A stretch of 35,382 nt of DNA from Natronomonas sp. (GCF_028274965.1 NZ_JAQCNO010000026.1:1-35382); one strand, 5' to 3'. Counted from the stretch's first letter, positions 12,929 to 20,798 are shown. Notes: a model not told the origin generated them from the letters alone. Numbers and translations: made by a program.

Positions 12929-13954
12929 CTACAACTCGAGGCCGCGGATCGAAACGCCGTCGCCGGACTCGACCCGACCGACGACGCGGGCGTCCCCGAC
13001 GGCGTCGGTCACGCGCTCGGCGTCCGCCTCCGGCATCGCGGCCACGAACCCCGTGCCCATGTTGAACGTGCGGTGCATCTCCTCGTCCGAGACGTTCCCC
13101 TCGGCTTGGACGAACCCGAACACCGGCTGCGGCTCGAAGGGCTCCGACACGACATAGCGGTGCTCGCCCATCCGTCTGAGGTTCGTCCAGCCGCCGCCCG
13201 TGATGTGGGCCGCGGCGTGCGTCTCGACGGCGTGTAACGGCTCGAGCAACTCGCGGTAGATCCGCGTCGGCTCCAACAGCACCTCGCCGATCGTGCGGCC
13301 GCCGGTCCCGCTCTCCTCTCTGTCTCCGTCTCCGTCTCCGCGTTCCTCGCCCGGAAACGGATCGGCGTAGCTGTGCTCCCGCGTGACGGCCTCGCGTGCG
13401 AGCGTCAGCCCGTTCGAGTGGATCCCGGACGAGGGAACGCCGACGAGGCGGTCGCCGGCCTCCGCCCGCCCGTCGAACAGTTCCGCCTCGGTCGCCAGCC
13501 CGACGCACGCCCCGGCGAGGTCGAGACCGCGGATCACCTCCGGCATGACAGCGGTTTCGCCGCCGACGAGCGAGATCCCCGCCCGATCGGCCCCCTCGGC
13601 GAGCCCGCGTCCGACGCGCTCGGCCGTCTCGTCGTCGGGCGTCTCGACGGCGAGGTAATCGACGAACGCCACCGGCGTCACGCCCGTCGCGATGAGGTCG
13701 TTCGCGTTCATCGCGATGCAGTCGATCCCGATCGTCGAGTAGTCGCCGAGCGCCTCGGCGACGAGCAGTTTCGTCCCGACGCCGTCCGTCGCCAGCGCCA
13801 GATACCGGTCGCCGATGTCGATCAGCCCGGCGTAGTCCCCTTCGAACTCCCCAACCGCCCCCAGAAGCGCCGCGGTCGCCGCCTCGCTCTCGTCGATGTC
13901 GACGCCGGCGCGCGCGTACGTCAGCTCCTCGTCGGCGGGTCCCTCGTCGGTCAT
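12929..13954 (-). CDS. purM: Phosphoribosylformylglycinamidine cyclo-ligase (AIR synthetase)
   Basis: This enzyme catalyses the fifth step of purine synthesis, closing the imidazole ring of FGAM to AIR with ATP. Family features are the N-terminal LTYARAGVDIDES, LALATDGVGTKLLVA and GIDCIAMNANDLIATGV, then LVGGETAVMP, GIHSNGLTLAR and ITGGGWTNL, a dehydratase-like AIRS fold. Length is 341 aa, close to normal. A hydrophilic insertion rich in Gly, Asp and Glu (about residues 195-218) interrupts the region before TIGEVLLEPTRIYREL. At DNA level it carries three copies of a 6-base unit at 13323-13340, so it probably arose by repeat slippage. It stands as a single gene with 49 bases to the next gene upstream. 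Confidence 0.95.
   Translation of the reverse strand: MTDEGPADEELTYARAGVDIDESEAATAALLGAVGEFEGDYAGLIDIGDRYLALATDGVGTKLLVAEALGDYSTIGIDCIAMNANDLIATGVTPVAFVDYLAVETPDDETAERVGRGLAEGADRAGISLVGGETAVMPEVIRGLDLAGACVGLATEAELFDGRAEAGDRLVGVPSSGIHSNGLTLAREAVTREHSYADPFPGEERGDGDGDREESGTGGRTIGEVLLEPTRIYRELLEPLHAVETHAAAHITGGGWTNLRRMGEHRYVVSEPFEPQPVFGFVQAEGNVSDEEMHRTFNMGTGFVAAMPEADAERVTDAVGDARVVGRVESGDGVSIRGLEL
13323..13340 (-). repeat. Three tandem TCTCCG hexamers inside purM
   Basis: Three exact copies of TCTCCG (plus-strand reading) keep the frame and encode alternating Gly-Asp in the PurM insertion. This looks like a local slippage product in a surface loop. Confidence 0.7.
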
Positions 13955-14003
13955 GCCCTAAGACGGGGCCGAACGGCGCAAAAACGCGTCGGTTGTCCGG
14001 CGG

Positions 14004-14654
14004 TCAGAACGCGGGGAACCCGACGACGAGAAAGGCGCCGACGGCGAGCAGCGCCGATCCGGCGAACACGACGCCGAAGACGACCCGGTTCCACGAGAGG
14101 ACCGTCCTGCCGTCGAGCGGGCCGAACGGGATCATATTGAACGCCGCGAGAAACGCGTTCACGAGGGTTCCGAGCCTGCCGATCTGTCCGACGATACCCG
14201 GGGCAACGGACAGCGGGACGAACACCCCGAGCAGGGCGACGTTCATCAGCGGCCCCGCAACGGCTATGCGCCCGCTCTGTCCCGGGGTGACCCGACCGCG
14301 GTGGTGGACCGCGCCCGGGGCCGCAAACAGGAATCCGGCGAAGGCGGCCCCGATGCAGAGCGCGAGCATCCCGTAATCGGCCTTGAACGACGCCCGCTGT
14401 CCGAACCGGACCGCGACGACCTTGTGTGCGAGTTCGTGACACAGGAACCCGACGCCGACCGTCAGGACGCTCGCGACGAGGACGCGGCCGAAAAGCGGCG
14501 ACGCGACCGCACCGAGAAGGTTCGGCAGCACGCTCCGTCCCGTCGCAACGAAAACGAAGACGCTGAACGCGACGCCCAACGCCCCCCACGCGACGAGGAG
14601 GTCGCGGATCTCCGCGGGGTAGAACTCGATCCCGCGGACCCGGAGGGCGCTCAC
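14004..14654 (-). CDS. Site-2-protease-family intramembrane metalloprotease (peptidase M50)
   Basis: I place the start at a GTG at 14654 that overlaps the stop of the upstream TraB gene as GTGA, giving 216 aa; the open frame further upstream is only a shadow of TraB. The zinc motif is HELAH at 73-77 within GFLCHELAHKVVAVRFG. The second catalytic motif, NMIPFGPLDG, has its aspartate at 181. Five to six hydrophobic segments surround these motifs, as in the minimal archaeal S2P core. Family members cut transmembrane helices of regulators or signal peptides inside the membrane. No PDZ or CBS domain is present. The overlap with TraB indicates translational coupling and a shared role. Confidence 0.9.
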   Translation of the reverse strand: MSALRVRGIEFYPAEIRDLLVAWGALGVAFSVFVFVATGRSVLPNLLGAVASPLFGRVLVASVLTVGVGFLCHELAHKVVAVRFGQRASFKADYGMLALCIGAAFAGFLFAAPGAVHHRGRVTPGQSGRIAVAGPLMNVALLGVFVPLSVAPGIVGQIGRLGTLVNAFLAAFNMIPFGPLDGRTVLSWNRVVFGVVFAGSALLAVGAFLVVGFPAF

Positions 14655-16153
14655 CGCAGCGCCTCCAGGAGGATGTTCAGGCTGTTGCGCGCGGCCTCGA
14701 ACATCAGCCTCCCGACGCCGCTTGCGCCCTCGATCCCGGACCCGGCAAACAGGTACGGAAGCAGGACCGTCGCGAAGAGGACGCTCCCGATGAAGCTCCC
14801 GACGTTCGTCAGCGCGACGATCATGATGAGCCGAAACAGCGGCACGGTCCTGAGCTTCCCCCAGAGCTGTCGCATCGGCGCCTCCTCGTCGGACATGATG
14901 TCGTTGAGCGTCGAGATGTCGCCGACGTTGACGTTGAGATACCGCAACTCGACGTACCCGGCGAACCACCCGGGCGCCAGGAGGGGGTTGACGCTCGTCA
15001 GCCACGCGACCGCGCCGCCGACCCCCGCCGAGCGCCAGTGTGCGCCCGCGAGCTTGGCGAGACCGAACGCGAGGACGCCGTTGATGAGGAACCACGCCGT
15101 GAACAGCCGTACTAAGAGCCCGCTCGATGCCCCCTCGACGCCGGTGTACGTCGCGATCGCCAGCAGGACGAAGAACAACAGGAACCCGAGCGTGAACAGG
15201 TAGCCGAACAGCTTGTACAGCGAGACGCGCCCGCCGGACGTCCGGCCCGTCAGCGACTCCATCGACGGCAACAGCGACGGCGTTTCGAGGTACCGCTCGA
15301 TCCCCTCTCTGTGGCCGGCACCGACGACGGCGACGATGTCGTACCCCTGATCGCGCAGCGCGACGAGTTTGTGTGCGATGAACGCGTCGCGCTCGTCGAT
15401 GAGCGCCTCGGCCCCGCCCGGCGAGAACCGGCGGAACTCCTCCATCATCGCGCCGACGACGTCCGTGTCCGTCATCCGATCAACGTCGATCTCCCCGACG
15501 TCCTCTTCGGGGGCGAGCCGTCCGAGCGCGACGACGAGCCCCGTCCCCAACGCGAGTCCGAGACCGAGCGCGACGACGAGCGTGTCCGCGAGTCCGACGA
15601 GAAGCCCGGGACCGAGCGCCTCCGGAACGACGAACGGACCGGCGACGGCGCCGGCGAGCACCGACACGACGAGCGCGATGCCGACACCGATCCCCATCCC
15701 GACCTCCCTCGGGTCGCCGAGGCCGACGGCGAGGCTGCCGGCCAGTTTGACCTTCTCGAACACCGACAGCCGGGCCCAAAAGCGCTGTATCGTCACCTGG
15801 ATGTCCCGATCGACGAGCGCGACCTCCAGGCCCAGCGCCTCCGCGGTGTCGATCGCCGCCGCCATGTCCGCCCCCGGCTCGATGTCGAACCGATCGCCGA
15901 GCCTGGCCTGGACGTACGACAGCATCCAGTAGGCGAGGAACTGATACACGGTGTTGCCCTTCAGGAGGTCCCCGGCGTCGAGGTCCTCGGGCGTCTCACC
16001 GCGGAGTTGGCGGTACCGCCCCTCGTCGAGTTCGACGGCGACGACGTCGGGGCGCTCGGCGTCGATGACCTCCTCGACCTCCTCGACGCTGGCCGCGGAA
16101 ACGTGTGCGGTTCCGACGACTCGAACGGAGCCCTCCCGGGCCTCGCCACTCAT
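14651..16153 (-). CDS. TraB/PrgY-family multi-pass membrane protein
   Basis: The 500-residue protein (ATG at 16153; a GTG nine bases upstream is an alternative) starts with the TraB domain. It has RVVGTAHVSAASVEEV with GTAH at 14-17, then VAVELDEGRY with E41, then LVDRDIQVTIQRFW. A later GAGH at 278-281 lies in VVGAGHREGIERYL. These paired GxxH motifs and the glutamate are the conserved candidates for metal binding in the TraB/TIKI/GumN group. Unusually, a Gly/Val/Leu-rich hydrophobic stretch of about 70 residues splits the domain between the DRDIQ and second GxxH regions. The C-terminal 200 residues contain several further membrane helices. The archetype, PrgY/TraB of Enterococcus, blocks endogenous peptide pheromone. 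The M50 protease gene overlaps its stop codon by 4 bases. Confidence 0.92.
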   Translation of the reverse strand: MSGEAREGSVRVVGTAHVSAASVEEVEEVIDAERPDVVAVELDEGRYRQLRGETPEDLDAGDLLKGNTVYQFLAYWMLSYVQARLGDRFDIEPGADMAAAIDTAEALGLEVALVDRDIQVTIQRFWARLSVFEKVKLAGSLAVGLGDPREVGMGIGVGIALVVSVLAGAVAGPFVVPEALGPGLLVGLADTLVVALGLGLALGTGLVVALGRLAPEEDVGEIDVDRMTDTDVVGAMMEEFRRFSPGGAEALIDERDAFIAHKLVALRDQGYDIVAVVGAGHREGIERYLETPSLLPSMESLTGRTSGGRVSLYKLFGYLFTLGFLLFFVLLAIATYTGVEGASSGLLVRLFTAWFLINGVLAFGLAKLAGAHWRSAGVGGAVAWLTSVNPLLAPGWFAGYVELRYLNVNVGDISTLNDIMSDEEAPMRQLWGKLRTVPLFRLIMIVALTNVGSFIGSVLFATVLLPYLFAGSGIEGASGVGRLMFEAARNSLNILLEALR

Positions 16154-16232
16154 TGTCGGCACCTGTCGGGCGAGGGGTTTACGTGTGTCGGGATCCGCCT
16201 CGAGGGACCCCGAACCGGCCTCGCCGGCCGGA

Positions 16233-16691
16233 TCACTCGAAGTCGGGCAGGTCGTCCGGGGCCTCGTAGTCGGCCTCCCAGTCGATGTACTCCGCCTTCA
16301 GCGTCCGGCTGACCGTGTCGCCGAGTTCGGCCAGCGCCGCGTTGATCTCGGAGACGGTCTCCCACGACTCGAGATCCGGGTGCAGTTCGCGCTCCTTCCA
16401 GTCCTCCGGGATCCCCGGCGCGTGGTAGCCGACCCGATCGGCGAACGAGTCCCAAAAGAAGTCGAACCGCCCGATCATCCCCAGGTCGGTCACGATCCCG
16501 AACTCCCGCTCGTCGACGTCGGTCCGCCCCGCCCAGTCCTCGAACGCCTCCGCCCACGCCCCCGTCCGGAGGAGCTCCTCTATCTCCTCGCGCTTGTAGT
16601 CCGTCTCGCCGACGATCTCGGCGTCCTCGTACTCGTTGGGGTCCGTCTCTTCGAGCTCCGGCGGCGCGGGCGGAGCCACGTCCAGGGTCAT
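16233..16691 (-). CDS. Conserved haloarchaeal protein of unknown function
   Basis: The protein of 152 aa starts at the ATG at 16691 (MTLDVAPPAPPELEETD). The open frame runs further upstream, but that part is out-of-frame shadow of the PEBP gene and lacks halophilic composition. It is highly acidic and soluble, with no signal peptide, membrane helix or cysteine. Recognisable repeated wording is EEIEELLRTGAWAEAFEDWA and later FDFFWDSFADRVGYHAPG. From memory this is a widespread small haloarchaeal family with a DUF number, but I do not assign a function. It lies 79 bases upstream of traB and 53 bases downstream of the PEBP gene, all on the minus strand. Confidence 0.8.
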   Translation of the reverse strand: MTLDVAPPAPPELEETDPNEYEDAEIVGETDYKREEIEELLRTGAWAEAFEDWAGRTDVDEREFGIVTDLGMIGRFDFFWDSFADRVGYHAPGIPEDWKERELHPDLESWETVSEINAALAELGDTVSRTLKAEYIDWEADYEAPDDLPDFE

Positions 16692-16744
16692 GCCGTGGGT
16701 TCGTCGAGCCGGAAAATAACCGTGTCGTCTCCGGCACCGACGCC

Positions 16745-17299
16745 TCAGAACCGCTCGTACCGGAACCGGACGGTCGTGCTCGGGGCCTCGTCGAGCCTCG
16801 GCTCGATCGCCGCGTCGAAGGCGTCCCGGTCGGCCCCCGGCTCTAGATCCAACCCCTCGGTCAACGCGTAGGCGACGAGGCGGTACTCCTGGTCGTCGGG
16901 CGTTTCGTGACACGGCGAGCGGTAGCCGATCTCCCGCTCGTCGTTCTGCCCTTGGGTCGCCGCGATCGGCCCTGTCACCCGCCGATCGCCGGGGATCCCG
17001 GCGGGCAGATCGACAGACCCCTCCGCCGGGAGCCCCCAGAGCAGCCAGATCGTCCGCGGCGTGTAACTGCGGAGCCACTCGCCGACGAGCGCGACCGACG
17101 ACGCGGGCGCCGGGATCCCCTCTATGGACACCGGCGGCGACTCCCCGACCCCGTCGCAGGTGTACCGCTGGGGCAGGTCTCCGCCGTCGAGCGCCGGGAT
17201 CGACAGCCGGAACGAGTCGCCCGAGGGAGGCTCCCCGCCGATGGTACACCCCGAAAGCGCCGAGAGGGAAAGCGCGGCGAGCAGGTGGCGTCGTCGCAT
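16745..17299 (-). CDS. PEBP-family (YbhB/YbcL-like) lipoprotein
   Basis: Residues 1-18 are a lipoprotein signal with an arginine cluster and lipobox, MRRRHLLAALSLSALSGC, lipidated at C18 and probably exported by Tat as is usual in haloarchaea. The mature part has the phosphatidylethanolamine-binding protein layout: FRLSIPALDGGDLPQRYTCDG, then SPPVSIEGIP, then WLLWGLP, then IGYRSPCHETPDDQEYRLVAYAL, matching the GYxGPCPPxxxHRY ligand site. Length is 184 aa, normal for the prokaryotic family. Ligand and role are unknown. It is divergent from the small HEWD gene, with 104 bases between them. Confidence 0.85.
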   Translation of the reverse strand: MRRRHLLAALSLSALSGCTIGGEPPSGDSFRLSIPALDGGDLPQRYTCDGVGESPPVSIEGIPAPASSVALVGEWLRSYTPRTIWLLWGLPAEGSVDLPAGIPGDRRVTGPIAATQGQNDEREIGYRSPCHETPDDQEYRLVAYALTEGLDLEPGADRDAFDAAIEPRLDEAPSTTVRFRYERF

Positions 17300-17403
17300 A
17301 CGGTCGGGGTACTCGAGGGAGAATCAAGACCGTGTCGGCTTCCGCTCGCTTCGTCCGGACCGCCGGCGGATGCTTGATTACCGTGGAGCCCCAAACGCGA
17401 GGC

Positions 17404-17604
17404 ATGGCTGCCGAAATCGTCCCCCCCACGCGGCGGCGCTGTGAGCGCTGCGGTCGGACCGACGTCTGGGAGGAGACGCTCGAGAACTGGGTCATCGCGG
17501 AAAAAAACGGCGAACGGCAGGTCGGCAACAAACACTGCATCCACGAGTGGGACATCAACGGACAGTACAACCCCATCGCCGACGACCCGAGCCCCGAGGA
17601 GTGA
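17404..17604 (+). CDS. HEWD-family small zinc-binding-type protein
   Basis: A 66-residue protein starting at the ATG at 17404. It carries RRCERCGRTDVWEE (CxxC) and, 40 residues later, NKHCIHEWDINGQYNP, which includes the HEWD signature and a nearby cysteine and histidine. The four residues CxxC plus C and H could form one zinc site. I recall an annotated haloarchaeal HEWD family; no biochemical function is known to me. The gene stands alone between the divergent PEBP gene and the convergent CxxC-repeat gene, with 24 bases to the latter's stop. Confidence 0.85.
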   Translation: MAAEIVPPTRRRCERCGRTDVWEETLENWVIAEKNGERQVGNKHCIHEWDINGQYNPIADDPSPEE

Positions 17605-17628
17605 CGGCCGCCCGCGTCGCCGCTCCGA

Positions 17629-18657
17629 TCACTCCGGGACGGGCGGCGACCAGCCGTGGTTGTCGGCGACGAAATCGATGAAATCCGGGAACTCGTGGCC
17701 GCGGCCGAGCACCTCCCGCGCGAACGCGGGCTCGGGGTGATCGGAGAACCCGCCCGACCCCACCATCCGCCGGAGCACCTCCTGGGTGTCGGCGGAGCTG
17801 TCGCCGAAGGCGTCGGTGAACGCCTCCGGCGTGTCCCCGAACCGCTCGGCGAACGTCTCGCGTGCGCTGTCGTAGGCGTCCGTCAGCCACCGCTCGCGGT
17901 GGCTCCGGTAGGCGTCCTCGTAGGCGCCGTGGAGCTCCGAGAACTCGCCCGCGCTCAGCGGGTCGGTCGCCGAGAGAAACGTGACGAGTTTGACGACCGC
18001 GCTCCTCGTCACCGGATCATCGGGGTCCGACCCCGGAAGCCGCAACTCGTCGATGGGCTCGCTGCCGGCGTTCGGCGACGACGAGAGGGCCGCGGTGTAC
18101 GCGTCGCCGTCGTCGCGGACGTACAGCGTGTACTGAAACCGGTCGTGTCGGAACTGCCTGACGACGCCGTCGCCGTGACCGCCCCCGAACCGACCGTACC
18201 AGTTCGAGATCCCGAGATCGGGCAGCTGGGGCGTAAACGCCGTCGGCGAGAAGACGAGCGAACCCAACTCGGCGTGGCTCAGCCGCGCGATACAGGGGAT
18301 CTCACCGAGTTCTCTGAGGACCTCCTCGCGGTCGTCGCCCAGGCGGGCCGTCCGACCGCACGACTCACAGACGACGCTGCGCCCTTTCGTCGGGTGCTCG
18401 GGCGTGACTGTCGGAACGTGATCGCCGACCGGGACGTCCGGAAGCTCGTAGCGACCGCAGCGGACCGAGGCCAACTCCTCGAGCGCCCGGCGGATCGGTC
18501 CCTCGGCGGTGACAGAGTACGGCACCGTCACGCCGCAGGTCGTACACCGGACGAAGCGCTCGCGCGGGTACAGCGAGGGCGTGTGCTCGCGGGCCGCGAC
18601 GCTCGGATCGACATTGAGATCGCGGAGCGTGGTCGACCGGGCGTCCTGCGCTGCCAT
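17629..18657 (-). CDS. Haloarchaeal protein with duplicated N-terminal zinc-finger-like motif
   Basis: I do not recognise this 342-residue protein. The ATG at 18657 (MAAQDARSTTLRDLNV) is preferred because a TTTTGT element lies about 27 bases upstream and the region further upstream is not protein-like. Two similar modules occur near the N-terminus: VRCTTCGVTVPY followed about 30 residues on by SVRCGRY, and VVCESCGRTARL followed by GEIPCIARL. Each is CxxCG, a short amphipathic helix with the pattern LEELA or LRELG, then Cys. The C-terminal 230 residues are soluble and acidic, with a helix-rich part containing ARETFAERFGDTPEAFTDAF. No membrane helix or signal is seen. Function unknown. Confidence 0.75.
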   Translation of the reverse strand: MAAQDARSTTLRDLNVDPSVAAREHTPSLYPRERFVRCTTCGVTVPYSVTAEGPIRRALEELASVRCGRYELPDVPVGDHVPTVTPEHPTKGRSVVCESCGRTARLGDDREEVLRELGEIPCIARLSHAELGSLVFSPTAFTPQLPDLGISNWYGRFGGGHGDGVVRQFRHDRFQYTLYVRDDGDAYTAALSSSPNAGSEPIDELRLPGSDPDDPVTRSAVVKLVTFLSATDPLSAGEFSELHGAYEDAYRSHRERWLTDAYDSARETFAERFGDTPEAFTDAFGDSSADTQEVLRRMVGSGGFSDHPEPAFAREVLGRGHEFPDFIDFVADNHGWSPPVPE

Positions 18658-18760
18658 GTCGGTCGGTTCGACGTCCGACCACAAAACCGTGGGCTCGGTA
18701 TCGACAGCTGAGTGCGAGCCGAACCCCCGGCCGGACACAGTCGGTGAAACCGGGTCGAAG

Positions 18761-18766
18761 TTTAAA
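18761..18766 (+). promoter_or_regulatory. TATA box of the FlaD/E-domain gene
   Basis: TTTAAA lies 30-35 bases before the ATG at 18796, in an otherwise GC-rich intergenic region of 138 bases. It supports the ATG at 18796 and a leaderless or nearly leaderless transcript. Confidence 0.55.
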
Positions 18767-18795
18767 CCGCAGCTCGGCGAAAGAACGGTACAACC

Positions 18796-19533
18796 ATGCC
18801 GGGCGGACTCAATCCCCGCGAATACGACCTCGGCGAGCTCCGCGATGCGGTCCGCGAGACCGGACGCGACAGCGACCGCCCTCGCCGGGAGCCCGGACGC
18901 GCCCAATCCGGATCAGGGTCCGGCTCCGGGGCCGCCGAGCCCCCGGCCCGCCGGCCGGTCGATGCCGGGGCCGACGCCCGCTCGGACGCCCGGCCTGAGC
19001 CGTCGGCGTTCGACGACCCCGAGGCGTACCTCCGCTCGCGGCGACGCGGCGACGCGGCTCGAGCGGAGCGTCCCCGGCAAAATCGCCCAAACCGTCAGGA
19101 CCGCCAGGACCGTCAGGACCGCCAGGACCGTCGAGACCGCCAGGACCGTCGAGACCGCCAAGAGCGCCGAACCGAGCGCCGCCCGCCCGACCGACGCGAG
19201 CCGACCGCCCGCGCCGGGCGCGGAGACGTCGGGTTCCTCCCACGGGACGCTGACACCTCGAAGCCGTACCTCAAGGACCTCCCGGGCGGCTACGGCGCAC
19301 AATCGGAGATCTTCGAGTGGCTCGACCTGCTGGTCTCGAGGGGCGGCCACGAGGGCGCGGTGTCGGCGCTGGAGTACTACGAGTCGATCGAGTGGCTCTC
19401 CGCGGAGAGCCGGACGCAACTCGAGGCCTTCGTCGGCGGGCTCGCCGAGCCGGGGTCCGGCGGGGGCTCGCTCGGCGTCTCCGATCACCGCGAGAGCCTC
19501 AGGTACGTCGCCCGCCTCGCCGGGCGGGACTGA
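18796..19533 (+). CDS. FlaD/FlaE (ArlD/E) domain protein with Arg-Asp-Gln repeat
   Basis: The C-terminal part, from K156 on, reads SKPYLKDLPGGYGAQSEI, then FEWLDLLVSRGG, then ALEYYESIEWLS, then TQLEAFVGGL. This is the pattern of the archaellum accessory domain FlaD/E, which links the motor to chemotaxis proteins in haloarchaea. The N-terminal 150 residues are disordered and low in complexity. They contain MPGGLNPREYDLGELRD, a Ser-Gly run, and a (DRQ/DRR) repeat at 100-125. Arginine is so abundant there that the segment is close to charge-balanced, odd for a halophile. The gene is not in an archaellum operon; an actin-like gene with its own promoter follows 68 bases later. A role in coupling cell polarity or cytoskeleton to surface structures is an inference from the context. 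Confidence 0.8.
   Translation: MPGGLNPREYDLGELRDAVRETGRDSDRPRREPGRAQSGSGSGSGAAEPPARRPVDAGADARSDARPEPSAFDDPEAYLRSRRRGDAARAERPRQNRPNRQDRQDRQDRQDRRDRQDRRDRQERRTERRPPDRREPTARAGRGDVGFLPRDADTSKPYLKDLPGGYGAQSEIFEWLDLLVSRGGHEGAVSALEYYESIEWLSAESRTQLEAFVGGLAEPGSGGGSLGVSDHRESLRYVARLAGRD
19093..19170 (+). repeat. Tandem 9-base repeat encoding DRQ/DRR units
   Basis: Twenty-six codons built from GACCGCCAG-like 9-base units encode RQ-DRQ-DRQ-DRQ-DRR-DRQ-DRR-DRQ-ERR. Third-position differences alternate (CGC/CGT) and CAG-to-CGA exchanges distinguish DRQ from DRR, so the array has partly diverged. Copy number is likely to vary between strains. Confidence 0.8.
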
Positions 19534-19566
19534 CCGATCCGCACTCGGCCGGCGTGCTCGGGGAAG

Positions 19567-19573
19567 CTTATTT
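19567..19573 (+). promoter_or_regulatory. TATA box of the actin-like gene
   Basis: CTTATTT lies 29-35 bases before the ATG at 19602 and is the only AT-rich element in the 68-base gap. It gives the actin-like gene its own, probably leaderless, transcript. Confidence 0.5.
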
Positions 19574-19601
19574 GAGACCGTCGGGAGACAGGCCGAACGA
19601 A

Positions 19602-20798
19602 ATGAGCGAAACGGAGACCGATCCCGACGAGACGGCCGACGGCGACGGCGAGGCCCCGGCCGAAACCGGTCCTGACGAGCCCGAGGCGGCCACCGCCGAG
19701 ACGGCCGACGAGTCCGACCCCAACGACACCGCCGAGACGGCCGACGCGCCGGCATCGTCCGACGGCCCCGACGGTGTCGTCCCCGTTGGCGTCAAACTCG
19801 GCAGCACGCGCACCGTCGTCGTCTACCCCTCGCCCGACGGCGACGGCGTCGAGACCATCCGCACGCTGACCTGTCTTGCGACCTACGAGGACGTCCTCAC
19901 CGGCGAGGAGCGGATCCTCTACGGGGAGGAGGCCGCCCGGGAGTACCCCGACCGGGTCCGGTTCATGCTCCGCTCCGGGCTCCCGGAGGACACCGACAGC
20001 GTCGAATCGGCAGAGACGTTCTTCAGCGAACTCCTCGAGTCGAACGACGTGCCGACGAACAGCGCCGTCGTGTACGCGATCCCGACGATCGACAACGAGG
20101 CCGGCCTCGCCAACCTCGAGTCGGTCATCGAGGGGAGCCGGATCGGCGAGGCGCTCGTCCGGAGCTACCCGGAGTCGCTCTGTGGGTCGCTCCCGGCGTT
20201 CGACGACGGGCTGGACGCGATCGATGACATCTTCGTGACGGTCAACATGGGCTCGACCAACCTCGAGGTCTGCGCCTACCGCCGCGGCGAACAGCTCACG
20301 CCGCTGTCGACGGGCTCGATCACGGGCAACGAGGTCGATCGCCGCATCGCGAACTACGTCGAGGAGGAGACCCAGGGCCGCGTCAACATCGACCCGACGA
20401 CCGCCAGGGAGTACAAGGAGGAACACGCCGACTTCGACGCCTTCGAGCCCTTCACCGACGTGATCCAGCAGCCGGGCGGCGGCTCCCACGAGTTCACCAT
20501 CGAACACAGCGTCATGGACGCCTGCGACGAGTACGTCGACGAGGTCGTCGACGAGATCGCGAACGGCTTCCTGCCGGAGTTGGCGAACGACAACATGAAG
20601 GTGTACCAACTCGCACTCGAAAAGCCGATCGTCCTGACCGGCGGGATGGCCTGCGTGCCGGGCATCGCCGACGTCGTCGAGGCGCGTCTCAGCGACGAAC
20701 TCCAGCGCGACGTCGACGTCGTCCGCGCCGACAGACCCGACCTCGCCGCCGCCGAGGGCGCCCACGAGATCGCCGACCACCTCGCCGAGAGCCTGTAG
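19602..20798 (+). CDS. Actin-like ATPase of the haloarchaeal salactin/volactin type
   Basis: The 398-residue protein begins with about 58 very acidic, Thr/Ala-rich residues and then adopts the actin/Hsp70/MreB fold. Phosphate-1 is GVKLGSTRT at 63-71, phosphate-2 is VNMGSTNLEV at 214-223, and the adenosine loop is VLTGGMACVPG from 344. Inside, a FIB-like helical part carries GNEVDRRIANYVEEE, the connect-type segment seen in MreB-like proteins. Haloarchaea possess actin homologues named salactin (Halobacterium) and volactin (Haloferax), which form dynamic filaments and affect partitioning or shape; I judge this to belong there by fold and taxon, without an alignment. The FlaD/E-domain gene lies just upstream on the same strand. 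Confidence 0.8.
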   Translation: MSETETDPDETADGDGEAPAETGPDEPEAATAETADESDPNDTAETADAPASSDGPDGVVPVGVKLGSTRTVVVYPSPDGDGVETIRTLTCLATYEDVLTGEERILYGEEAAREYPDRVRFMLRSGLPEDTDSVESAETFFSELLESNDVPTNSAVVYAIPTIDNEAGLANLESVIEGSRIGEALVRSYPESLCGSLPAFDDGLDAIDDIFVTVNMGSTNLEVCAYRRGEQLTPLSTGSITGNEVDRRIANYVEEETQGRVNIDPTTAREYKEEHADFDAFEPFTDVIQQPGGGSHEFTIEHSVMDACDEYVDEVVDEIANGFLPELANDNMKVYQLALEKPIVLTGGMACVPGIADVVEARLSDELQRDVDVVRADRPDLAAAEGAHEIADHLAESL

